Origin: Microbacterium rhizosphaerae
GTDB lineage: Bacteria > Actinomycetota > Actinomycetes > Actinomycetales > Microbacteriaceae
Reading direction: 5' to 3'
Assembly (NCBI RefSeq): GCF_034120055.1
Contig: NZ_CP139368.1
Span: 1,054,001 to 1,118,000 of the forward strand
Length of the DNA stretch: 64,000 nt
Every line of letters starts with the position of its first letter. Position 1 is the first letter of the stretch. Below are positions 10,426-16,999 of this stretch, one piece after another. The notes beneath the pieces were generated by a model that saw only the letters and a list, made by a program, of their open reading frames with translations, ran no database searches and was not told the DNA's origin. A program made the translations under genes and the position numbers.

Positions 10426-12005
10426 CCGACCAGCCCGAGACCTCACAGCGTCCCGTCCTCGTCGTCGACTTCGGCGCACAGTATGCGCAGCTGATCGCGC
10501 GTCGCGTGCGCGAGGCCGGCGTCTACAGCGAGATCGTGCCCCACGACGCGACGGCCGCCGACATCGCCGCGAAGAACCCGGTGGGCATCATCCTCACCGG
10601 CGGCCCCTCGTCGGTGTACGAGGAGGGCGCTCCGCGCCTCGACCCCGATGTGCTCGAGCTGGGCGTGCCCACGCTCGGCATCTGCTACGGCTTCCAGGTC
10701 ATGGCCCAGACTCTGGGCGGGCGGGTCGCGAACACCGGGCTGCGGGAGTACGGCGCGACGGATGCCGTGATCACCGGCGACGGCGGCGTGCTCCTCGGCG
10801 GCCAGCCGAGCGAGCAGAACGTGTGGATGAGCCACGGCGACCAGGTCGCCGAGGCGCCGGAGGGCTTCACGGTCCTGGCCAAGACGGGGGCGACCGAGGT
10901 CGCGGCCTTCAGCAACGACGAGAAGCGCCTCTACGGCGTGCAGTGGCACCCCGAGGTCAAGCACTCGGACTACGGCCAGCGCGTGATCGAGAACTTCCTG
11001 CACCGGGCGGCGGGCCTTCCCGCCGACTGGAACAGCGGCAACGTCATCGCCGAGCAGGTGGAGCGCATCCGCGAGCAGGTCGGCGATGCGCGGGTCATCT
11101 CCGCCCTGTCCGGCGGTGTCGACTCCGCGGTCTCGACCGCCCTGGTGCACAAGGCCATCGGCGACCAGCTGACGGCGGTGTTCGTCGACCACGGCCTGCT
11201 CCGCAAGGGCGAGCGCGAACAGGTCGAGCAGGACTACGTCGCCTCGACGGGCGTGCGCCTGATCACGGTGGATGCCGCGGACACCTTCCTCGGCCACCTC
11301 GCCGGCGTGACGGACCCCGAGGAGAAGCGCAAGATCATCGGCCGCGAGTTCATCCGCGCGTTCGAGAAGGTGCAGCGCGAGCTCGTCGACGAGGCCAAGG
11401 CAGAGGGCGCGCCGATCAAGTTCCTCGTGCAGGGCACGCTGTACCCGGATGTCGTGGAGTCCGGCGGCGGTACCGGCACCGCGAACATCAAGTCGCACCA
11501 CAATGTGGGGGGTCTTCCCGACGACCTCGACTTCGACCTCATCGAGCCGTTGCGCACCCTGTTCAAGGACGAGGTGCGCGCGATCGGCCGGGAGCTCGGC
11601 ATCCCCGAGGCCATCGTCGGCCGCCAACCCTTCCCGGGACCGGGCCTCGGCATCCGGATCATCGGCGAAGTCACTCGCGATCGCCTCGAGATCCTGCGCG
11701 ACGCGGATGCCATCGCGCGCGAGGAGCTCAGCACGGCGGGGCTCGACGGCGAGATCTGGCAGTGCCCGGTCGTGCTGCTCGCCGATGTGCGCTCGGTCGG
11801 CGTGCAGGGCGACGGCCGCACGTACGGCCACCCCATCGTGCTGCGTCCGGTCTCCAGCGAGGACGCCATGACCGCGGACTGGACGCGCCTGCCCTACGAC
11901 GTCCTCTCGAAGATCTCGAACCGCATCACCAACGAGGTGCGCGAGGTGAACCGCGTCGTGCTCGACGTCACGTCGAAGCCCCCGGGGACCATCGAGTGGG
12001 AGTGA
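10422..12005 (+). CDS. guaA: GMP synthase (glutamine-hydrolysing)
   Basis: 527 residues. Converts XMP, glutamine and ATP to GMP. The N-terminal class I glutamine amidotransferase has the oxyanion segment [13 protein letters not shown], nucleophile Cys88 in GICYGFQ, and catalytic His/Glu in QWHPE. The ATP pyrophosphatase follows with P-loop SGGVDSAVS (about residue 230), and the dimerisation domain ends in [13 protein letters not shown]. The start at 10422 overlaps the preceding stop and has GAAGGAGCTCG as ribosome site. With guaB and guaB3 it completes the IMP-to-GMP branch. Confidence 0.98.
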   Translation: MTDQPETSQRPVLVVDFGAQYAQLIARRVREAGVYSEIVPHDATAADIAAKNPVGIILTGGPSSVYEEGAPRLDPDVLELGVPTLGICYGFQVMAQTLGGRVANTGLREYGATDAVITGDGGVLLGGQPSEQNVWMSHGDQVAEAPEGFTVLAKTGATEVAAFSNDEKRLYGVQWHPEVKHSDYGQRVIENFLHRAAGLPADWNSGNVIAEQVERIREQVGDARVISALSGGVDSAVSTALVHKAIGDQLTAVFVDHGLLRKGEREQVEQDYVASTGVRLITVDAADTFLGHLAGVTDPEEKRKIIGREFIRAFEKVQRELVDEAKAEGAPIKFLVQGTLYPDVVESGGGTGTANIKSHHNVGGLPDDLDFDLIEPLRTLFKDEVRAIGRELGIPEAIVGRQPFPGPGLGIRIIGEVTRDRLEILRDADAIAREELSTAGLDGEIWQCPVVLLADVRSVGVQGDGRTYGHPIVLRPVSSEDAMTADWTRLPYDVLSKISNRITNEVREVNRVVLDVTSKPPGTIEWE

Positions 12006-12012
12006 ACGTGAA

Positions 12013-12044
12013 CGGATGCCGCGGGCCTGTGCCCGCGGCATCCG
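12013..12044 (+). terminator. Hairpin terminator after guaA
   Basis: CGGATGCCGCGGGC, loop CTGT, and the perfect 14-base complement, starting 8 bases after the guaA stop and followed by TCGTCT. It ends the guaB3-SURF1-DUF3817-guaA run. Confidence 0.85.
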
Positions 12045-12075
12045 TCGTCTGGGGGCCGTGCGGGAGGATGAGACG

Positions 12076-13491
12076 GTGACCCGACCCACGCTGCCCGATG
12101 CCGCATACGCTGTGCTGTCGAGCCGGCTCATCCCGGGATTGGACGGCGGCTACACCGTGGCGACACTCGCCCGGGCGCGACTGCTCGAGGAGGCCGGCGC
12201 CGGCACGGTGACGCTGCTGACTGTGGACCCGGGGGCACCCGAGGCGCACGCCGAGCAGCGCGCGGAGTTCGTGCGGCGGGGGGACGCGGCATCCGTCGAC
12301 CGCTTCCGGAACCTGTTCGACGACGCTCTCGCCGATCCCTCGTGGCTGCGCGATGCCGCGGTGCCGGGAGAGCCGACGCCCGATGTCGGGTACCGCGATG
12401 TCGGCGGGGTGGTGTCGATCCCCGTCATCCCGGGCGACCCGGACTGGCACCTCACCGATGCCGCGGTGGTCGTGCGCGGCGCCGGCGTGATCGCAGGATT
12501 CCGCGGGCTGTACCTGGCGTGGCTTCAGCACGTCGTCGACGAGCTGCGCGCGGATGCCCCGGAGCGCGTCGTCGTGCTCGTGTGCGAGTCGCGGCAGCTC
12601 GGCGAGCTGATCGCCGGATGGGACGACCCCGGTGTGCGGATCGTCCACACCATCCACAACTCGCACCTCGAGCCGCCGTACGACGACCCGGACGGTCCGA
12701 TCAACGCGCTGTGGCGTCGCTGGTTCGCGGTCGCCGGCAGCTTCGACGTGGTGCTCTGGCCGACGGCCGCGCAGCGCGAGGAGGTGTCGGCGCGCTTCGG
12801 CGGCCACGACACGTATGCCGTCGTGCCGAATGCGGTCGAGCAGATCGCGCGCTCCACCCAGGCTCCCGAGCCTGTCGAGGGGTCGAGCCCTGCGCACGGC
12901 GCGGGCCGCGACGCTTCGACGGGCTCGACGGCCGTTTCCCACCGGGTGGTCATGCTGAACCGGCTGGCGCCGCAGAAGCGCGTGGACCACGCCATCCGGG
13001 CATGGGCGACGGTCGTCGAGGCGGTTCCCGACGCGACCCTCGACGTCTACGGCGGGGGACCGCTGCGCGACGAGCTGCAGCAGCTCATCGAGGAGCTCGA
13101 CCTCGCCGGGTCGGTCACCCTGCACGGCCACGTCGACGACCGCGAGGCGGTGTTCGCCGGTGCATCCCTCTTCCTCGCCTCGTCCGCCTACGAGGGGCAG
13201 GGCCTGTCGACGGCGGAGGCACTGGCGCGCGGCATCCCCGCCGTCTCGTACGACGTGCGCTACGGACCGCGCGAGACGATCCAGGATGCCGGGATCGTCG
13301 TGCCGTCCGGCGACATCGACGGCCTCGCCGACGCGGTCATCGCGCTCCTGCGGGACGACGAGAGGCGCGCCGTGCTCGCGGCGCGGGCTCCGGAGGTGGC
13401 GGCGGACCTCGCGCCGGATGTCGTTCGCGGCCTGCTCATCGCGGCGATCGAGGGCGCCGTATCCCGGCCGTCGCGCCGCACGCCGTCATGA
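12076..13491 (+). CDS. GT4 glycosyltransferase, TagE-like
   Basis: 471 residues with a GT-B fold. The N-terminal half contains a variable acceptor domain; the C-terminal GT4 domain has VVMLNRLAPQKRVDHAIRAW, DVYGGGPLRDEL and the nucleotide-sugar motif AYEGQGLSTAEALARG. The segment SYDVRYGPRETIQDAG closely matches poly(glycerol-phosphate) alpha-glucosyltransferases (TagE/GtfA type), so decoration of a cell-wall polymer or protein is likely. The start is the GTG at 12076 with GGGAGGATGAG before it. Residues about 265-285 are an in-frame insertion from a palindromic repeat. The last 6 bases overlap the convergent YciI gene. Confidence 0.85.
   Translation: MTRPTLPDAAYAVLSSRLIPGLDGGYTVATLARARLLEEAGAGTVTLLTVDPGAPEAHAEQRAEFVRRGDAASVDRFRNLFDDALADPSWLRDAAVPGEPTPDVGYRDVGGVVSIPVIPGDPDWHLTDAAVVVRGAGVIAGFRGLYLAWLQHVVDELRADAPERVVVLVCESRQLGELIAGWDDPGVRIVHTIHNSHLEPPYDDPDGPINALWRRWFAVAGSFDVVLWPTAAQREEVSARFGGHDTYAVVPNAVEQIARSTQAPEPVEGSSPAHGAGRDASTGSTAVSHRVVMLNRLAPQKRVDHAIRAWATVVEAVPDATLDVYGGGPLRDELQQLIEELDLAGSVTLHGHVDDREAVFAGASLFLASSAYEGQGLSTAEALARGIPAVSYDVRYGPRETIQDAGIVVPSGDIDGLADAVIALLRDDERRAVLAARAPEVAADLAPDVVRGLLIAAIEGAVSRPSRRTPS
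12868..12926. repeat. Palindromic repeat inserted in frame in the glycosyltransferase
   Basis: GAGCCTGTCGAGG (12868-12880) and GCTTCGACGGGCTC (12913-12926) form an imperfect inverted repeat 59 bases long. The arms resemble the GAGCCTGTCGAAGGG / CTTCGACAGGCTC element scattered through many actinobacterial genomes. It encodes a low-complexity Ser/Gly/Pro stretch between the two Rossmann domains, in frame. No second copy was found in this window. Confidence 0.6.
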
Positions 13492-13797
13492 CGGCGAAAC
13501 AAGCCACGGCCGGATCCGCCACTCGCTCACCGCCCCCTCGATGACGAACGGGTCGGCTGCGGCGAACTCCTCGGCGCTCGCGGCGGAGCGGAAGATCGCC
13601 ATCGCTCCGGGCTGATCGTCTTCCGGCACGGGGAAGGGGCCGATCATGACGAGCTCTCCGGGACGCTCTGTGCGGAAGCGCTGACCGTACGCGTTGTGTG
13701 CGGGAAAGAGCGCGCCGATGCGCTCGCGGGCTCCCCGTTCGGAGAAGTACAGCAGCAGGAAATGCTCCACCCATTGCGGGCGGTCTCCGTCGGTCAT
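13486..13797 (-). CDS. YciI family protein
   Basis: 103 residues, the size of the YCII/EthD-like ferredoxin-fold family. Visible are a beta-strand start (WVEHFLLLYF), the region LVMIGPFPVPEDDQPGAMA, the family signature ADPFVIEGAVSEWRIRPW and a short tail. The ATG at 13797 overlaps the stop of the upstream primase-polymerase gene by 4 bases, so they form one reverse-strand unit. The 3' end overlaps the glycosyltransferase by 6 bases. Enzymatic role unknown; some family members are dehydrochlorinase-like or stress-related. Confidence 0.82.
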   Translation of the reverse strand: MTDGDRPQWVEHFLLLYFSERGARERIGALFPAHNAYGQRFRTERPGELVMIGPFPVPEDDQPGAMAIFRSAASAEEFAAADPFVIEGAVSEWRIRPWLVSPS

Positions 13798-15032
13798 GAC
13801 GGGTCCTCCCTTCCCGGCCAGACCTTCCCGGCCCACGGATCGTAGTCCGCGATCAGCGCCTCCTGCGCGGGCCGCTCGGCCTCGGGCACGTGCTGGAGGT
13901 TGATGCGCACCCGGTACCAGAGGGAGCTCGAGCCGCGCATGCCGTCGACGAGTACGTCGGCCGGCTGCAGCTGCGCGGCGACGGAGGCGTGCGACGCCTT
14001 CCACTGCTCGAGCGCGTCCACCGCCTCGGGCTTGGTCCTGGTGCGGGCGACCTCGATGAGCGGCATCGTGGACACCCGGCGTCCCGATCCGTCGCCGCCG
14101 CGCGGAGGCTTCTCGGAGGGGCCGAGCTCCTTCGCGAGCGCGAGCAGCGCGTCGAGGGAACCGGCATCCCGATCGATGCCTTCGTGCGGATCGCCGATCT
14201 CCGCGAAGCGCTCGCGGACCGACCGCACCGTGAACCCCTCCGGACGGCGCACGCGCACCTCGTCCCACGCGAGCGGGGTCGACACCCGGGCATCCGGAAG
14301 CGGACGGATCGAATAGGCCGATGCGACGGTGCGGTCCTTCGCGTTCTGGTTGAAGTCGACGAACACGCTCTCGCCCCGCTCCTCCTTCCACCACCGAGCG
14401 GTGGCGAGGCCCGGAGCCCGGTTCTCGACCTCGCGCGCGAGCGTCTCCGCCGCGAGGCGCACGGTCGCGAAATCCCACTCCGGCCGGATCCGGACGAGGA
14501 TGTGCATGCCCCGCGATCCGCTCGTCTTCGGCCAGCCCACCAGACCGTGGTCATCGAGCACCTCGCGCGCGACGAACGCCACGTCGACGATCTGCGGCCA
14601 GTCCACGCCCGGCATCGGGTCGAGGTCGACGCGCAGCTCGTCCGGGTGCTCGAGGTCGTCGGCGCGGACGCCGTGCGGGTTCAGGTCGAGGCAGCCCAGG
14701 TTGGCGATCCAGGCGAGGCCGGCAGCATCCGTCACCACCGCCTCCTCGGCCGAGCGGCCCGAGGCGTAGTGCAGCACCGCGGTGCCGATGTAGTCCGGAT
14801 GCTCGGGCACCCGCTTCTGGAAGAACGGCTCGGCGTCGATGCCCTTCACGAAGCGCTTGAGCACCATCGGCCGGCCCCCCGCACCGCGCAGTGCGCCGTC
14901 GGCGACGGCGACGTAGTACTCGACGATGTCGAGCTTCGTCAGCCCGGGTTCGGGGAAGACGACCTTGTCCGGGTGCGACACGCGCACCTCGTGGTCGCCG
15001 ATCTCGAGGAACGTCTCGGCTCGCCCTGCCAT
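13794..15032 (-). CDS. LigD-type primase-polymerase (PolD1-like)
   Basis: 412 residues of the archaeo-eukaryotic primase family found as the polymerase domain of bacterial LigD. Expected motifs are present: the N-terminal SHPDKVVFPEPGLTK, the metal-binding pair in LRVDLDPMPGVDW, KTSGSRGMHILVRI, and VFVDFNQNAKDRT. A C-terminal region of ~110 residues (from GPSEKPPRGGDG) extends beyond the core, as in the stand-alone mycobacterial PolD1 (Rv0269c) group. These enzymes fill gaps with ribonucleotides or deoxynucleotides in repair. The ATG at 15032 is set by a leaderless -10 box. A second, shorter paralogue is at 51563. No Ku gene is in the window. Confidence 0.9.
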   Translation of the reverse strand: MAGRAETFLEIGDHEVRVSHPDKVVFPEPGLTKLDIVEYYVAVADGALRGAGGRPMVLKRFVKGIDAEPFFQKRVPEHPDYIGTAVLHYASGRSAEEAVVTDAAGLAWIANLGCLDLNPHGVRADDLEHPDELRVDLDPMPGVDWPQIVDVAFVAREVLDDHGLVGWPKTSGSRGMHILVRIRPEWDFATVRLAAETLAREVENRAPGLATARWWKEERGESVFVDFNQNAKDRTVASAYSIRPLPDARVSTPLAWDEVRVRRPEGFTVRSVRERFAEIGDPHEGIDRDAGSLDALLALAKELGPSEKPPRGGDGSGRRVSTMPLIEVARTRTKPEAVDALEQWKASHASVAAQLQPADVLVDGMRGSSSLWYRVRINLQHVPEAERPAQEALIADYDPWAGKVWPGREDPS

Positions 15033-15039
15033 GAGCGCC

Positions 15040-15045
15040 AGGTTA
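15040..15045 (-). promoter_or_regulatory. -10 box for leaderless primase-polymerase transcript
   Basis: On the reverse strand TAACCT, then 7 bases, then the ATG at 15032, with no Shine-Dalgarno sequence. Confidence 0.6.
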
Positions 15046-15221
15046 CTCGTGCCTCGAGGTTCACGATTCAGTCCAAGCGACTGCCGCGCGGCCGGCGCCT
15101 CCCGCGATTCCGCGGGGTCGACCCCGTCAGCCGCCGGATCTCCTGAATCCCGAACGCGCCGCGCGAGGTGAGGCGCCGACGGCGATCGCTCGGCGACGAG
15201 GAACCGATCCTTCTGCGCTGG

Positions 15222-15249
15222 GCGGATCCGCGGGCGGCGGATCCGCCGC
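15222..15249. promoter_or_regulatory. Tandem GGATCC-centred palindromes upstream of clpP
   Basis: GCGGATCCGC (15222-15231) and GCGGCGGATCCGCCGC (15234-15249), centres 15 bases apart, lie 36-63 bases before the clpP -10 box. They are candidate operators, perhaps for the ClgR/PopR-like protein encoded beyond the clp genes. The rest of 15046-15284 shows no coding signal. Confidence 0.45.
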
Positions 15250-15284
15250 GGGACGAACACCGCCTGCCGCGGCAGAGACCGCGC

Positions 15285-15290
15285 GACAGT
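15285..15290 (+). promoter_or_regulatory. -10 box for leaderless clpP transcript
   Basis: GACAGT, a weaker version of TANNNT, with the same 6-base gap to the ATG at 15297 as in other leaderless genes here; no Shine-Dalgarno sequence. A weak core promoter fits dependence on an activator. Confidence 0.45.
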
Positions 15291-15296
15291 GGGGCC

Positions 15297-15911
15297 ATGG
15301 CAGAAGACACGAAGATCCCGGTGTTCGGCGGCGAGGCCCGCCGGGAGCTCTATCAGCAGCGGGTGCTCGTCCTCGACGGCCCCCTCGACGACGACAACGG
15401 CACCCTGCTCGCGACGCAGCTGCTCGCACTCGCCGCGGAGGATGCGTCCTCCGACATCGCGCTCTGGATCCATTCGCCGGGCGGATCGGTCCCCGCGATG
15501 CTGGCGATCCGCGACGTGATGCAGCTCATCCCGAACGATGTCTCGACCCTCGCCCTCGGTCTCGCGTGCAGCGCGGGGCAGTTCCTGCTGTCCGCGGGCA
15601 CGCCGGGCAAGCGGCGGGCGCTGCCGCACGCGCGCATCCTGATGCACCAGGGCTCGGCGGGCATCGGCGGGACGACGGTCGACGTCGAGGTGCAGGCCGC
15701 CGACCTGCGCTACACCCGCGACACCGTGCTCGCCCTGGTCGCGCAGGACACCGGTCAGCCGCTCGAGCGGATCTTCGACGACTCGCTGCACGACCGCTGG
15801 TATACGGCGTCCGAGGCTCTCGACTACGGATTCATCGACGCGATCGTGGCCGACTTCGCCGAGATCTCGCCCCGCCGCAAGCGTCCCGCGGGCCTGGGGG
15901 TGGCGGCATGA
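15297..15911 (+). CDS. clpP: ClpP-family serine protease (catalytic subunit)
   Basis: 204 residues of the Clp protease core. The catalytic triad can be placed: Ser92 in LACSAGQFLL, His117 in HARILMHQ, and Asp166 in HDRWYTASEA. The SPGGSVPAMLAI loop that shapes the oxyanion hole is present. Clp peptidases form two stacked heptamers that degrade unfolded or tagged proteins passed on by ClpX or ClpC. It overlaps the next gene by 4 bases (ATGA), so the two are coupled and presumably form a mixed complex. This looks like an accessory ClpP pair of the ClpP3/P4 type, not the main clpP1P2-clpX locus, since no clpX or tig is adjacent. Confidence 0.93.
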   Translation: MAEDTKIPVFGGEARRELYQQRVLVLDGPLDDDNGTLLATQLLALAAEDASSDIALWIHSPGGSVPAMLAIRDVMQLIPNDVSTLALGLACSAGQFLLSAGTPGKRRALPHARILMHQGSAGIGGTTVDVEVQAADLRYTRDTVLALVAQDTGQPLERIFDDSLHDRWYTASEALDYGFIDAIVADFAEISPRRKRPAGLGVAA

Positions 15912-16495
15912 GCAGCTACACGATCCCGAGCGTCATCAGCCGCGATCCGCGCGGCGACCGCATCATGGACGTCTACTCGCATCTGCTCGCCGAGCGGGTC
16001 GTCTATCTCGGCACCGGGATCGACGCGGGCGTCGCCAACGCGCTCATCGCGCAGCTGCTGCACCTGGATGCCGACAGCCAGGAGCGCGACATCCAGCTCT
16101 ACATCAACTGCGAGGGCGGAGACGAGGCTGCCATGCTCGCCGTCTACGACACCATGCAGCACGTGCGTCCGGATGTCGCGACCACGTGCATCGGGCAGGC
16201 CGTCGGCGTCGGCGCGGTCATGCTCGCAGCCGGCGCGCCGGGCAAGCGCGCGGTGCTGCCGCACGCCCGGGTCGTGCTGCATCAGCCCGCCGGGCAGGGG
16301 CGCGGGGCGATCCCGGACCTCATCCTGCAGGCCGATGAGCTGGTGCGCGTGCGGGCGGAGGTCGAGGACCTGCTCGCGAAGCACACGGGACAGGATGCGG
16401 CGCGCCTGCGCGCCGACACCGACCGCGACCGCGTCTTCACGGCGGCCGACGCCGTGGCCTACGGGCTGGTCGACCGCGTGCTGGAGCGCGGCTGA
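15908..16495 (+). CDS. ClpP-like protein lacking the catalytic serine (ClpR-like)
   Basis: 195 residues with good ClpP similarity throughout. The nucleophile position, normally in GQAASMGA, reads GQAVGVGA, so the serine is replaced by Gly100 (GGC codon). His125 (VVLHQPAG) and Asp174 (DRDRVFTAADA) remain. The handle helix and QADELVRVRAEVEDLLAKHTG are intact and the codon use is normal, so it is not a decaying pseudogene. By analogy with cyanobacterial and plastid ClpR it may be a structural or regulatory subunit in a ring with the upstream ClpP. Translationally coupled to clpP. Loss of peptidase activity is an inference from the missing residue. Confidence 0.9.
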   Translation: MSSYTIPSVISRDPRGDRIMDVYSHLLAERVVYLGTGIDAGVANALIAQLLHLDADSQERDIQLYINCEGGDEAAMLAVYDTMQHVRPDVATTCIGQAVGVGAVMLAAGAPGKRAVLPHARVVLHQPAGQGRGAIPDLILQADELVRVRAEVEDLLAKHTGQDAARLRADTDRDRVFTAADAVAYGLVDRVLERG

Positions 16496-16496
16496 G

Positions 16497-16835
16497 CTAT
16501 GCGACGCGGAGGACGGCACCGGTGGATGCGGGCGCCAGCCGCTCCGAGACCGCCCTCGTGAGATCGTGCAGCGTGAGGTCGAGAGCACCCGCGACGGCGG
16601 CGAGCATCTCGCTCGACGGATCCTTGAGTCCACGCTCCATCTCGGAGAGGTACTGCGGCGAGACGCCGGACCGCCGTGCAGTGTCACTGAGGCGATCGCC
16701 GCGCTCGTGCCGGGCGGTGCGGAGCACATCGCCGACGGCCTCCCGCCACAGCGGCGCGAGCTCGGGCGGCGCGGGATGCGCCGGCGCGGTCTCGGGGACG
16801 ACCGGTCGTACGGGGAAGGGGATGATCTCGGCCAT
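16497..16835 (-). CDS. Helix-turn-helix regulator, ClgR/PopR-like
   Basis: 112 residues. After a ~30-residue proline-rich leader comes an XRE helix-turn-helix: LWREAVGDVLRTARHERGDR, then TARRSGVSPQYLSEMERG and SSEMLAAVAGALDL. The order and wording match ClgR and Streptomyces PopR, which activate clp protease genes and are themselves Clp substrates. It ends in VLRVA, a short hydrophobic tail of the kind that serves as a Clp degron. Convergent with the ClpP-like gene, with only one base between the stops. Leaderless start at 16835. Regulation of the neighbouring clp pair is inferred from family and position. Confidence 0.87.
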   Translation of the reverse strand: MAEIIPFPVRPVVPETAPAHPAPPELAPLWREAVGDVLRTARHERGDRLSDTARRSGVSPQYLSEMERGLKDPSSEMLAAVAGALDLTLHDLTRAVSERLAPASTGAVLRVA

Positions 16836-16841
16836 GTCGCC

Positions 16842-16847
16842 ACGATA
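16842..16847 (-). promoter_or_regulatory. -10 box for leaderless ClgR/PopR-like transcript
   Basis: TATCGT on the reverse strand, GGCGAC (6 bases), then the ATG at 16835. No Shine-Dalgarno sequence. Confidence 0.65.
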
Positions 16848-16954
16848 GGCCGGGGGTCGGCATCCGTCCCGGTCTTCCGCCCACAGCAGAACGCCGACGG
16901 CGGAAGGGCCGTCAGATGGCCGCGAGCGCGCCGCGCTCCGCGCCCGCTGCTCAT

Positions 16955-16989
16955 GACGAGAGCCCCCGCAACGCGCGGGGGCTCTCGTC
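16955..16989 (-). terminator. Hairpin terminator after the phosphoesterase gene
   Basis: GACGAGAGCCCCCGC, loop AACGC, and the exact 15-base complement, 11 bases beyond the stop of the reverse-strand gene at 17000. Confidence 0.8.
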
Positions 16990-16999
16990 GTCTGATGGA

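Noticed and set aside
16836..16954. Extending the ClgR/PopR-like gene upstream to about 17195
   Set aside because: The upstream frame crosses the hairpin terminator and part of the phosphoesterase gene; the leaderless -10 box at 16842-16847 places the start at 16835.
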